Shown: positions 55,947 through 63,907 of the stretch, one piece after another | Numbering within the stretch: position 1 is the first letter of the stretch | Layout of the letters: every line of letters begins with the position of its first letter | The notes under the pieces: model-generated | What the model was told of the DNA's origin: nothing | The model's database searches: none | What the model saw: only the letters and a program-made list of their open reading frames with translations | Source of the DNA: Pseudomonas sp. DG56-2 | GTDB taxonomy: Bacteria > Pseudomonadota > Gammaproteobacteria > Pseudomonadales > Pseudomonadaceae | Assembly: GCF_004803755.1 (NCBI RefSeq) | Contig: NZ_CP032311.1 | Span: 1,690,501 to 1,754,500, forward strand | DNA: 64,000 nucleotides | Direction of reading: 5' to 3' | Made by a program: the position numbers and the translations under genes

Positions 55947-56942
55947 ATGTTCGAGGAAGAAAACGCGCAATGGGGGCTGGTTCATGCCCTGGTGCTCGAT
56001 GGCAAGGGCGGTGCGCGTTCGATAGCTCGAACCGAACTCAACGACCTGCAGTTGCAGCCTGAGCAGAGCCTTTGGCTGCACTGGGACCGTAGTCATCCGC
56101 AAACCCGTACCTGGCTGCGGCATGACAGCGGGGTGAGCGAGTTTGCCTGCGATTTGCTCCTCGAAGAAAACACCCGCCCGCGGCTGCTGGCCCTGCCCGA
56201 GGAACAGATGTTGTTGTTTCTGCGCGGCGTCAATCTCAATCCGGGGGCGGAGCCAGAAGACATGGTCTCCGTGCGTATTTTCGCCCAGGCGCAACGCGTG
56301 ATCTCGCTGCGCCTGCGGCCTCTGCGCGCCAGTGACGAGGTGTTGCAGCAACTGGCAGACGGCCGCGGGCCGAAAACCGCTTCCGAACTGTTGTTGAGCA
56401 TGGCGCAGTTGTTGACGGAGAAGGTCCAGGCGTTGGTCAGCGACTTGTCTGAAGTGGTCGATCTGGAAGAAGAGAAGCTCGAAGCCGACGCCCGTTATGC
56501 CCCAGAGCAGGGTTCCTTGCAGCAGATTCGCCGTCGCGCTGCGGGTCTGCGGCGCTTTCTCGCACCGCAGCGCGAGTTGTATGCGCAGCTTGCGCGCAAC
56601 AAGTGGAGCTGGTTCGCTGAAGACGACGCCGATTACTGGAACGAGTTGAACAACAGTTTGATTCGCTACCTTGAAGAGCTGGAACTGACTCGCGAACGTG
56701 CAGCGCTGGTGCTGGAAAGTGAAGACCGTCGTCGTGCCGAACGAATGAACCGAACCATGTACCGGTTCGGCATCATCACCTGCATTTTCCTGCCCATGAG
56801 TTTCGTCACCGGCCTGCTGGGCATCAACGTCGGGGGTATTCCGGGGTCGCAGAGCCCGTATGGTTTCCTCTTTGCCAGCCTGCTGGTACTGGGTCTCGCG
56901 CTAGGGCAATGGTGGCTGTTCCGCCGCCTGCGCTGGGTGTGA
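55947..56942 (+). CDS. cmaX: CorA/ZntB-like divalent cation transporter CmaX
   Basis: A 331-residue protein with a large cytoplasmic alpha/beta and helical funnel (to about 265), and two C-terminal membrane helices. The loop between them has GINVGGIPG, the Gly-X-Asn pore signature of the CorA/ZntB family. ZntB-like members move zinc or magnesium. It is 27 bases after rraA and precedes crfX, cmpX and sigX; in P. aeruginosa the cmaX-crfX-cmpX set is part of the envelope-stress response. The symbol follows that naming; zntB is the alternative label. Confidence 0.87.
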   Translation: MFEEENAQWGLVHALVLDGKGGARSIARTELNDLQLQPEQSLWLHWDRSHPQTRTWLRHDSGVSEFACDLLLEENTRPRLLALPEEQMLLFLRGVNLNPGAEPEDMVSVRIFAQAQRVISLRLRPLRASDEVLQQLADGRGPKTASELLLSMAQLLTEKVQALVSDLSEVVDLEEEKLEADARYAPEQGSLQQIRRRAAGLRRFLAPQRELYAQLARNKWSWFAEDDADYWNELNNSLIRYLEELELTRERAALVLESEDRRRAERMNRTMYRFGIITCIFLPMSFVTGLLGINVGGIPGSQSPYGFLFASLLVLGLALGQWWLFRRLRWV

Positions 56943-57043
56943 GTCGATGAATTTGGTGAACATCCAGTCACAAACTGCCCGCAGCGTTCATGTGACCCAT
57001 GCGCAAGCGTCCTCGTCTTTGACTGATATTGCGCGAGGTGCCC

Positions 57044-57292
57044 ATGCACGATCCGTTTGAAGAATCCCTGCGAGACCTGCTCAAGGCTTCACCGTCCGGT
57101 AATGACCGCGACGACGATGCCTGCCTTGGCCGCGTCCTCAAAACCGCCAACCGCCAGGTAGGCGCGGGTGATCTGTTCAGTTTGCTTGGCCGTTGGAGCC
57201 AGGCACTGATGATCGCCGTCAACAATGGTTCGGCGCATGTTGCGCCGGTCCGCCGGAATGCTACTGCTCGTAAAGCTGATAAGGCCGACTGA
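57044..57292 (+). CDS. crfX: CrfX, small protein of the sigX locus
   Basis: An 82-residue soluble protein (MHDPFEESLRDLLKASPSG). The ATG at 57044 has GAGG 5 bases upstream. The central segment LFSLLGRWSQALMIAVNNG is amphipathic. It is known by position: a small gene between cmaX and cmpX, upstream of sigX and oprF. Two bases separate its stop from the cmpX start. No biochemical role is known. Confidence 0.82.
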   Translation: MHDPFEESLRDLLKASPSGNDRDDDACLGRVLKTANRQVGAGDLFSLLGRWSQALMIAVNNGSAHVAPVRRNATARKADKAD

Positions 57293-57294
57293 AT

Positions 57295-58119
57295 ATGGAA
57301 CTTAATCTCTGGACCCAGAGCTTGCTCGCCGCGATGACCGCGTTGTGGACCAAAGTGGCGAACTTCATCCCTAATCTGTTTGGTGCTCTGGTTGTAGTGC
57401 TGCTGGGTTTCGTCGTGGCCAAGCTGCTCGACACCTTGCTGTCCAAACTGTTGGCCAAGTTGGGCCTGGATCGCCTGATGGGCGGCACCGGTTTGACCAA
57501 AATGCTTGAGCGGGTTGGCATCCAGGTGCCGATTTCGACCTTGATCGGCAAAATCGTCTACTGGTTCGTGCTGTTGATCTTCCTTGTCTCGGCCGCGGAG
57601 TCCCTGGGCCTTGAGCGAGTTTCGGCAACACTGGACATGCTGGCTTTGTACCTGCCGAAAGTGTTCGGCGCAGCGTTGGTGCTGCTGGCAGGCGTACTGT
57701 TGGCACAACTGGTCAATGGCTTGGTGCGCGGTGCCGCAGAAGGTATTGGTCTGGATTACGCCGCAGGTGTTGGGCGTATCGCCCAGGGCCTGGTCATTAT
57801 CATCAGTATTTCAGTGGCAATCAGCCAGCTCGAGGTCAAAACCGACCTGCTTAACCACGTAATTGTCATTGGATTGATTACCGTTGGTCTGGCCGTTGCG
57901 CTGGCAATGGGCCTTGGCAGTCGCGAAATTGCCGGACAGATTCTGGCCGGAATCTATGTGCGAGAGCTTTACCAGGTGGGCCAACACGTGCAGGTTGGAG
58001 AGGTCGAAGGGCAAATCGAGGAGATCGGCACGGTCAAGACGACCCTGCTGACCGATGACGGCGAGCTGATTTCGTTGTCCAACCGGATTCTCCTGGAACA
58101 GCGGGTCAATAGCCGCTAA
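57295..58119 (+). CDS. cmpX: CmpX, mechanosensitive-channel-like membrane protein
   Basis: A 274-residue integral membrane protein with an N-terminal conserved TM helix repeat (two helices, about 25-48 and 85-103, with KLLDTLLSKLLAKLGLDRL between), further helices near 125-150 and 170-200, and an MscS-like soluble beta region (VGEVEGQIEEIG). Linked by others to membrane tension and c-di-GMP effects through SigX. It follows crfX immediately and is followed by a hairpin before sigX. Confidence 0.87.
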   Translation: MELNLWTQSLLAAMTALWTKVANFIPNLFGALVVVLLGFVVAKLLDTLLSKLLAKLGLDRLMGGTGLTKMLERVGIQVPISTLIGKIVYWFVLLIFLVSAAESLGLERVSATLDMLALYLPKVFGAALVLLAGVLLAQLVNGLVRGAAEGIGLDYAAGVGRIAQGLVIIISISVAISQLEVKTDLLNHVIVIGLITVGLAVALAMGLGSREIAGQILAGIYVRELYQVGQHVQVGEVEGQIEEIGTVKTTLLTDDGELISLSNRILLEQRVNSR

Positions 58120-58154
58120 CCGGGCAAATCCTGCTAATGTATGCCGCCGCGAAA

Positions 58155-58173
58155 TTACCCCAGGCAGGGGTAA
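58155..58173 (+). promoter_or_regulatory. Hairpin between cmpX and sigX
   Basis: TTACCCC-AGGCA-GGGGTAA is a perfect 7-bp hairpin, and outer GCCGC/GCGGC can extend it with a bulge. It lies 37 bases before the sigX TTG. It could end some cmpX transcripts or act in the sigX leader. Confidence 0.5.
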
Positions 58174-58209
58174 GCGGCGACATTGACCTGACTGTCGGCC
58201 AGATTCGTT

Positions 58210-58800
58210 TTGAATAAAGTTCACTCGCTGCCCATGCGTTACGACCCCCGCGAGCTCACTGATGAGGAGTTGGTGGCGCGTTCGCATGAGGAGCTTTTCC
58301 ATGTTACTCGCGCGTATGAGGAACTCATGCGGCGCTATCAGCGAACTCTTTTTAACGTGTGTGCACGTTATTTGGGGAACGATAGGGATGCTGACGATGT
58401 CTGTCAGGAGGTGATGCTCAAGGTGCTCTATGGCCTGAAGAACTTCGAGGGTAAATCGAAGTTCAAGACATGGCTCTACAGCATCACCTATAACGAATGC
58501 ATCACCCAGTATCGAAAGGAGCGGCGCAAGCGTCGTCTGATGGATGCCTTGAGTCTTGATCCACTTGAGGAGGCCTCGGAAGAGAAAGCGCCAAAGCCCG
58601 AAGAGAAGGGTGGGTTAGATAAGTGGCTAGTGCATGTGAATCCAATTGACCGTGAAATTCTGGTGCTACGATTTGTCGCAGAGCTGGAATTTCAAGAGAT
58701 CGCCGATATCATGCATATGGGCCTTAGCGCAACGAAAATGCGGTACAAGCGTGCGCTAGACAAGCTACGTGAGAAATTTGCGGGTCTTGCTGAAACTTAG
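58210..58800 (+). CDS. sigX: ECF sigma factor SigX
   Basis: A 196-residue extracytoplasmic-function sigma factor that drives oprF and fatty acid genes in pseudomonads. The start is TTG at 58210, giving MNKVHSLPMRYDPREL. Region 2 (about 38-100) has VCARYLGNDRDADDVCQEV and FKTWLYSITYNECI; region 4 (about 140-190) has EFQEIADIMHMGLSATKMRYKRA (shown in parts). No anti-sigma gene is adjacent. Codon use is visibly more AT-rich than the neighbours (for example AGG, AGA-like wobble, many T-ending codons), unlike the strongly biased oprF right after it. Confidence 0.94.
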   Translation: MNKVHSLPMRYDPRELTDEELVARSHEELFHVTRAYEELMRRYQRTLFNVCARYLGNDRDADDVCQEVMLKVLYGLKNFEGKSKFKTWLYSITYNECITQYRKERRKRRLMDALSLDPLEEASEEKAPKPEEKGGLDKWLVHVNPIDREILVLRFVAELEFQEIADIMHMGLSATKMRYKRALDKLREKFAGLAET

Positions 58801-58910
58801 TGGCGCGCAAATATCTCTAACGTACCGGCAAGTTCTGCTAGACTTGTCGTCGAGTTGTCCCCCGGATTGTGGTGGGACTGCTTAACTATCACCAGATGGG
58901 GATTTAACGG

Positions 58911-59948
58911 ATGAAATTGAAAAACACCTTGGGCTTGGCCATTGGTTCTCTTGTAGCCGTCACTTCGCTCGGCGCTCTGGCACAAGGCCAAGGCGCGGTT
59001 GAAATCGAAGGTAACGTTACCAAGCAGTACTACGATAGCGAGCGCAATTTCAAAAACGACGGCACCAACCCTGGTGTTCGTCTCGGTTACTTCCTGACCG
59101 ACGACCTGTCCCTGGACCTGGGCTACAACGAGACTCACAACGTTCGTGGTGAAGTCTTCAACAAAGACATCAAAGGTTCCAAGGCCAAGCTCGACGCTAC
59201 CTACCACCTGGGTACCGTAGGTGACGCAGTGCGTCCGTACGTTTCCGCTGGTTTCGCGCACGAGAGCCTGGGTCAGGCTACCAACAACGGTCGCGACCAC
59301 TCTACCTTCGCCAACCTGGGCGCCGGTGCCAAGTGGTACATCACTGATATGTTCTTCGCCCGTGCTGGCGTTGAAGCTCAGTACAACATCGACAACGGCA
59401 ACACCGAGTGGGCACCGACCGTAGGTCTGGGTCTGAACTTCGGTGGTAGCGGCGGTAAAGTTGCTCCAGCACCTGCTCCAGTTGCTGAAGTATGCTCCGA
59501 CAGCGACAACGACGGCGTTTGCGACAACGTTGACAAGTGCCCTGACACCCCAGCCAACGTTACCGTTGACGCTGACGGCTGCCCGGCTGTTGCCGAAGTC
59601 GTACGTGTTGAGCTGGACGTCAAGTTCGACTTCGACAAGTCGGTTGTGAAGCAAAACAGCTACGGCGATATCAAAAACCTGGCTGACTTCATGAAGCAGT
59701 ACCCACAGACCACCACCACTGTTGAAGGTCACACTGACTCCGTCGGTCCTGACGCTTACAACCAGAAGCTGTCTGAGCGTCGTGCTAACGCCGTTAAGCA
59801 GGTTCTGACCAACGAATACGGCGTAGAATCGAGCCGTGTTGAGTCGGTTGGCTACGGTGAAACCCGTCCGGTTGCTGACAACGCAACCGACGCTGGTCGC
59901 GCTGTTAACCGTCGCGTAGAAGCACAAGTAGAAGCCCAAGCCAAGTAA
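58911..59948 (+). CDS. oprF: Major outer membrane porin OprF
   Basis: A 345-residue porin. Signal peptide 1-24 (MKLKNTLGLAIGSLVAVTSL...ALA), an N-terminal eight-strand beta-barrel (to about 185), a Pro/Ala linker (APAPAPVAE), a Cys/Asp-rich TSP3-like segment (SDSDNDGVCDNVDKCPDT) and a C-terminal OmpA peptidoglycan-binding domain (FDFDKS ... GHTDSVG ... LSERRANAV). It ties the outer membrane to the cell wall and allows slow solute passage. Codon use is highly biased, as for an abundant protein. The 110-bp upstream region should hold SigX and other promoters, but I cannot place them with confidence. Confidence 0.97.
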   Translation: MKLKNTLGLAIGSLVAVTSLGALAQGQGAVEIEGNVTKQYYDSERNFKNDGTNPGVRLGYFLTDDLSLDLGYNETHNVRGEVFNKDIKGSKAKLDATYHLGTVGDAVRPYVSAGFAHESLGQATNNGRDHSTFANLGAGAKWYITDMFFARAGVEAQYNIDNGNTEWAPTVGLGLNFGGSGGKVAPAPAPVAEVCSDSDNDGVCDNVDKCPDTPANVTVDADGCPAVAEVVRVELDVKFDFDKSVVKQNSYGDIKNLADFMKQYPQTTTTVEGHTDSVGPDAYNQKLSERRANAVKQVLTNEYGVESSRVESVGYGETRPVADNATDAGRAVNRRVEAQVEAQAK

Positions 59949-59964
59949 TTGGTAAGCGCTTCAC

Positions 59965-59997
59965 AGAAAAGCCCGGCCTAGGCCGGGCTTTTCTTTG
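59965..59997 (+). terminator. Intrinsic terminator of oprF (bidirectional)
   Basis: AGAAAAGCCCGGCC and GGCCGGGCTTTTCT are perfect 14-bp arms around TA, with T-rich sequence after. The A-run on the other side lets it also end the convergent cobA transcript. Confidence 0.93.
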
Positions 59998-60005
59998 CCT
60001 GCGAT

Positions 60006-60749
60006 TCAGGCCGGAATCTGTAACAGCGCGCTGCTGGATGCGGCTTGGCCGGCTACGTCGCCGATAACCAGGATGGCCGGGCTGCGCAGTTTGAACTGTG
60101 CGGCGTCTTCGCACAGTTGCATGAGCGTGCTGCGTTGCTCGCGTTGCTGCGGCAGCGATGCGTTCTCGATCATTGCAACGGCTGTCTCGCCTGCAAGACC
60201 GCCGGCCAACAGGCCCTGGCGGACCTCCTCGAGCTTGCTGACGCCCATGTACACCACCAGGGTGGTGCCGCCCTGAGCCAGTGCCTTCCAATTAAGCGGA
60301 CTGTCATCTTGAGTGTGCGCAGTCACCAGGGTTACACCACGGCTCACACCGCGCAGGGTCAGGGAAATTCCGCACTGGGTTGCTCCAGCAAGGCCGGCTG
60401 TAATGCCATTGATCAGTTCAGCTTCGATGCCGTGGGCATGCAACCAGGCCGCCTCCTCACCGCCACGGCCAAAGATGCAAGGATCACCGCCCTTGAGCCG
60501 CGCCACGCAGCGACCCTGGCGTGCGTATCGCAGCATCAGGCGTTGAATGAAATCCTGAGGGGTGGAGCGACAACCGCCGCGTTTGCCAACGGCAATGACC
60601 CGCGCCTTGGGGCAATGTTCGAGGATCAACGGATTGACCAGGTCGTCAATCAGTACCACGTCGGCTTCGCTCAAGGCGCGAACCGCCTTCAGGGTTAACA
60701 GCTCCGGGTCACCAGGGCCCGCACCAATCAGCCAGACTTTTGCTTCCAT
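60006..60749 (-). CDS. cobA: Uroporphyrinogen-III C-methyltransferase
   Basis: A 247-residue SAM-dependent methylase that makes precorrin-2, leading to sirohaem for nitrite and sulfite reductases. Motifs: VWLIGAGPGDPELLTLKA at 5-22, the LVNPLI segment, RLKGGDPCIFGRGGEEA near 85-101 and AGLAGATQCGI near 117-127. It has no fused CysG dehydrogenase domain. Its place after the nitrate transporter and kinase, in the same direction, suggests supply of sirohaem for nitrite reductase. Confidence 0.93.
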   Translation of the reverse strand: MEAKVWLIGAGPGDPELLTLKAVRALSEADVVLIDDLVNPLILEHCPKARVIAVGKRGGCRSTPQDFIQRLMLRYARQGRCVARLKGGDPCIFGRGGEEAAWLHAHGIEAELINGITAGLAGATQCGISLTLRGVSRGVTLVTAHTQDDSPLNWKALAQGGTTLVVYMGVSKLEEVRQGLLAGGLAGETAVAMIENASLPQQREQRSTLMQLCEDAAQFKLRSPAILVIGDVAGQAASSSALLQIPA

Positions 60750-60778
60750 CAGGGTTTCCTCATCGGCAAGGGGCGCTT

Positions 60779-62449
60779 TCAGCCTTTTAGCAGGCAGATC
60801 AGCAATATCAGGTTGAGCAGCAGCGAAAACAGGGCCAGGCCGCGCCAGACCTTCAGTGGTTCGCGCTCAAGCAGCGGTCGTGGGCGTACGCTCAAGTGTT
60901 GGCGTTCGCCTTGTTCGAGCAGCAACAACCACTGCTCGGCAGTCTCGAAACGTTGTTGCGGGTCGGCTGCCAGCGCTTGGTTCAAGTTGTGCTCCAGCCA
61001 TTCGGGCAAATCTGGGCGATAGCGGGCAGCACTGGTTGGCTGAGCAAAGCGCGGGCGTTGGAATGCTTCGATTTCTCCATAGGGGTAGTGACCCGTGAGC
61101 AGGTAGAACAGGGTTACGCCGACGCTGTAGAGGTCTTGCTGTGGATTGGGTGGCTCGGCGTCGAAGGCCTCCGGGGCGATAAACGATGGGGTGCCAGGCA
61201 GCTCGTGGGCACGGTCTTCGGAAAGGCCAGGGCAGAAGGCCAGGCCAAAATCCAGCAAGCGCAGTTGACCGTCGTCGCCGATATGCAGGTTCTCCGGCTT
61301 GATATCTCTGTGCAGGATGTTGCGTCGGTGCAGCAGGCCCACTGCCTGGAGCAGTTGCTGGGCCAATGTTTGCCATTGGGCAAGGGGCAGGGGGCCTGCG
61401 TGATTGAAAAGTTGAGCCAGGGTTTGCCCAGGGTATTCACGCATCAGGTAGTACAGGTGCTGGCGTTGGCTGGCAGGGTGTACTTCAGGGACGTAACGCC
61501 CGGCCACCCGGCGTAGAAACCATTCCTCAAGCAGCAGGCTTTGCAAGGCACCGGGTTCGTCCTTGCGATGCGCAGGCAAGGTTTTCAATAGCCACGCTTC
61601 TTGCTGCTTGTCGCGCACCCGGTACAGCAGGGACTGACGGCTTTCACCGAGCACTTGCTCGATCGTCCAGCCATCGATCGATTGGCCGCTGCGCAAAGCC
61701 GTTGGTAACGGCCATTGTTGCAACTGCGCCAACGAATCGCCGAGCGTGACCGCGCCCAATTGGTCGACGCGCACCAGCAACGCGCTGGCGTTGTCCTGGC
61801 TGCCGCTGAGGTGCGCCGAGGTGACCAGGGTCTGGGCGGCGTCTTGCAGATCGAGCTGTTCGCGCAACACGGCCCTGATCTGTGACTCGCTGAGGCTGGC
61901 CCACACGCCGTCGCTGAGCAGAACGAAGCACTCACCCACCTGCAGCTCGCCCTCCAGGTAGTCGACCTGCAAGTGCTGATCGAGGCCCATTGCACGTTTG
62001 AGTACATGCTGCATACCCGGTTGATCCCAGACGTGATCCTCGCTGATGCGGTGCAACTGGCCGGCAGCCCAGCGATAGATCCGGCAGTCGCCGACATGGG
62101 CCAGGGTGAACCTTCGACCCCTGAGCACCAGGGCGCTGAGGGTGGTCAGCAACGGCTGGCCAGCGCCATTGGCCCGCAGCCAGCGATTCTGCGCCAGCAG
62201 CAGGCGATCTAGCGCCTGGGCGACACCCCAGGTCGGTGGCGTGGCGTAATAGTCCAGGGCCAGTGCCTGCAGGCTTGCGCGCGCTGCCAAGCCACCATCG
62301 GCACATTGGCTGACACCGTCGGCCAGGGCAAACAGATACCCTTTGCTGGCTGCCAGCTCCGGATTCGGTGTGACCAGGCGCAGGGCATCCTGGTTCTCAT
62401 CCCGAGGTCCGGTAGCGCTGGCTTGGGCGAAGCTCAATTGCAGGCTCAT
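60779..62449 (-). CDS. Bifunctional PP2C-type phosphatase / serine-threonine protein kinase, membrane-anchored
   Basis: A 556-residue protein joining two opposing enzymes. Residues about 1-235 form a PP2C phosphatase (RDENQDA, FALADGVS, AHVGDCRIYRW, LLSDGVW hold the metal Asp residues). Residues about 265-520 form a kinase with a weakened glycine loop (GESRQSLLYRV), the catalytic LHRDIKPENLHI, DFG in LLDFGLAF and GTPSFIAPE. A C-terminal membrane helix (about 535-553) anchors it. In Pseudomonas this gene lies beside nasA; a role in nitrate assimilation is suggested by context only. It lies 9 bases after nasA. Confidence 0.9.
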   Translation of the reverse strand: MSLQLSFAQASATGPRDENQDALRLVTPNPELAASKGYLFALADGVSQCADGGLAARASLQALALDYYATPPTWGVAQALDRLLLAQNRWLRANGAGQPLLTTLSALVLRGRRFTLAHVGDCRIYRWAAGQLHRISEDHVWDQPGMQHVLKRAMGLDQHLQVDYLEGELQVGECFVLLSDGVWASLSESQIRAVLREQLDLQDAAQTLVTSAHLSGSQDNASALLVRVDQLGAVTLGDSLAQLQQWPLPTALRSGQSIDGWTIEQVLGESRQSLLYRVRDKQQEAWLLKTLPAHRKDEPGALQSLLLEEWFLRRVAGRYVPEVHPASQRQHLYYLMREYPGQTLAQLFNHAGPLPLAQWQTLAQQLLQAVGLLHRRNILHRDIKPENLHIGDDGQLRLLDFGLAFCPGLSEDRAHELPGTPSFIAPEAFDAEPPNPQQDLYSVGVTLFYLLTGHYPYGEIEAFQRPRFAQPTSAARYRPDLPEWLEHNLNQALAADPQQRFETAEQWLLLLEQGERQHLSVRPRPLLEREPLKVWRGLALFSLLLNLILLICLLKG

Positions 62450-62458
62450 GGCAACGGC

Positions 62459-63670
62459 TCAGACCCGTGCCGCAGTGACTGCGGCCGAGCCCCAGGTGGT
62501 ACGCCAGCGTTGCTTGACACCATGCAGGCCGAACCAGGCCAGTACCCCGAGGCTGGCGAACAGCCAAAGCCCCAGCTGGTAGTCGCCGCTGTGCTGTTTG
62601 ATCGCACCCAGGCCGGCAGCCAGCACGAAGCCGCCAATACCGCCGGCCATGCCGATCAGGCCGGTCATTACCCCTATTTCCTGACGAAAACGTTGAGGTA
62701 CCAGTTGGAACACCGCGCCATTGCCCGCGCCAAGACCGAGCATGGCGCTGACGAACAACGCCAGTGCTGCGACCGAGCTGGGCAGGTTGAAGCCTACTGC
62801 GGCGATGCACACAGCTGCCACGGAGTACATCGCCAGCAGGGTGCGGATGCCGCCAAAGCGATCGGCCAGGGCGCCGCCCAATGGACGCATGAGGCTGCCG
62901 GCAAATACACAGGCAGCGGTGTAATAGCCGGCAGTGACTGGGCTCAGGCCATATTGGTCGTTGAAGTATCCAGGCAGTGCGCTGGCCAGGCCGATGAAAC
63001 CGCCAAAGGTGACACTGTAGAAAAACATGAACCACCAACTGTCACGGTCACCTAGGGCTTTTAGGTAATCGTTCATGGCTTTAGGCTTGGGCCGTTGTGG
63101 GGCGTTGCGTGCCAGCAGCGCAAACAGCACCAGGGTCATGACCAGCGGAATCACGGCAAAGCCGAAGACGTTATTCCAGCCGAAGCTGGCTGCCAGCACT
63201 GGCGCCAACAGGGCCGCGAACACCGTGCCGGAGTTGCCAGCACCGGCAATACCCATGGCTTTGCCTTGGTGTTGGGCTGGGTACCATTGCGAAGCCAGCG
63301 GCAGGGAGACCGCGAAGGAGGCGCCAGCGACGCCAAGAAATACGCCGAGCAACAAAGCCTGTTCGTAGCTATCGATCCCCAGCTTCCAGGCGCAGAACAG
63401 GGCGACGATGACGATGACCTGGCCAATCAGGCCAGCGGTCTTTGGCGACAGTCGATCGACCAGGATGCCCATGACAAAGCGCAGGATCGCACCTGCCAGG
63501 ATCGGGGTGGCGACCATCAGGCCGCGCTGCTGTGTGGTCAATTGCAGATCGGTGGCTATTTGCACTGCCATGGGGCCGAGCAGGTACCAGACCATGAAGC
63601 TGAGGTCGAAGTATAAAAAGGCGGCGAACAGTGTGGGGATATGCCCGGACTTCCAGAAACTTGTATTCAT
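62459..63670 (-). CDS. nasA: Nitrate/nitrite transporter NasA (NarK/NasA MFS family)
   Basis: A 403-residue carrier with 12 predicted membrane helices. The ATG at 63670 has GAGGTG 4 bases upstream and gives MNTSFWKSGHIPTLFAAF; a longer frame would run into the leader. Nitrate signature regions are visible: AGAGNSGTVFAALLAP (first half) and GLGAGNGAVFQLVPQRF (second half). It imports nitrate for assimilation. Expression appears controlled by a sigma54 promoter and an ANTAR-type antitermination leader upstream. Followed closely by the kinase and cobA. Confidence 0.93.
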   Translation of the reverse strand: MNTSFWKSGHIPTLFAAFLYFDLSFMVWYLLGPMAVQIATDLQLTTQQRGLMVATPILAGAILRFVMGILVDRLSPKTAGLIGQVIVIVALFCAWKLGIDSYEQALLLGVFLGVAGASFAVSLPLASQWYPAQHQGKAMGIAGAGNSGTVFAALLAPVLAASFGWNNVFGFAVIPLVMTLVLFALLARNAPQRPKPKAMNDYLKALGDRDSWWFMFFYSVTFGGFIGLASALPGYFNDQYGLSPVTAGYYTAACVFAGSLMRPLGGALADRFGGIRTLLAMYSVAAVCIAAVGFNLPSSVAALALFVSAMLGLGAGNGAVFQLVPQRFRQEIGVMTGLIGMAGGIGGFVLAAGLGAIKQHSGDYQLGLWLFASLGVLAWFGLHGVKQRWRTTWGSAAVTAARV

Positions 63671-63724
63671 CGAACACCTCGTTGAACGTTGCACTGCAGG
63701 TCGCGCCCTCAGCGGGCAGAAACG

Positions 63725-63775
63725 AAAAAGACGTCGCCTCCCGACCCGCTGCTGCGAGGGGGATGCGACGTCTTT
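63725..63775 (-). terminator. Leader terminator upstream of nasA
   Basis: On the minus strand AAAGACGTCGC (63775-63765) and GCGACGTCTTT (63737-63727) are perfect 11-bp arms, with more pairing inside (TCCC/GGGA), followed by TTTTT (three in the stem). It sits 55 bases before the nasA ATG, so it must be bypassed for expression. Confidence 0.85.
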
Positions 63776-63805
63776 GTCGTGGAGGGGCAACCGCCGTTGG
63801 CTACC
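63766..63805 (-). ncRNA. ANTAR-type two-hairpin antitermination element in the nasA leader
   Basis: On the minus strand, hairpin P1 is GGTAGCC-AACGGC-GGTTGCC (63805-63786, 7-bp stem with G.U pairs). A 6-base linker follows. Hairpin P2 is CGAC-AAAGAC-GTCG (63779-63766). Both six-base loops have A at position 1 and G at position 4, the known recognition rule for ANTAR proteins. P2 uses bases of the terminator's 5' arm, so P2 and the terminator exclude each other. The adjacent partial gene encodes an ANTAR-like C terminus (NasT). Confidence 0.85.
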
Positions 63806-63819
63806 TTTGTGTTTGATTC

Positions 63820-63835
63820 AGCAAAAACTGGGCCA
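63820..63835 (-). promoter_or_regulatory. Sigma54 (RpoN) promoter of nasA
   Basis: On the minus strand TGGCCCAGTTTTTGCT has the invariant GG at -24 (63834-63833) and GC at -12 (63822-63821), exactly 10 bases apart. The start would fall near 63809, only a few bases before hairpin P1. No NtrC enhancer pair is seen in the short upstream stretch available. Confidence 0.8.
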
Positions 63836-63868
63836 GCGTGTTGCGTGTTGCGTGTTGCGTGTTGCGTG
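63836..63868. repeat. 7-bp tandem repeat abutting the nasA promoter
   Basis: GCGTGTT is repeated four times in a row plus a fifth partial copy (GCGTG), with no mismatch. It begins one base beyond the -24 element of the sigma54 promoter, between the promoter and the end of nasT. Confidence 0.9.
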
Positions 63869-63907
63869 CTGTGGTCGGTGGGGGGCTAGCCCGACCCAGC
63901 CCAGGGC

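Noticed and set aside
56943..57043. AlgU-type promoter before crfX
   Set aside because: GAACAT is present but no matching -10 at the required spacing was found by eye.
58801..58910. Exact SigX promoter of oprF
   Set aside because: TAAC (58818) and CGTC (58848) are present but 26 bases apart, too far for one ECF promoter. The promoter is expected here but I cannot place it.
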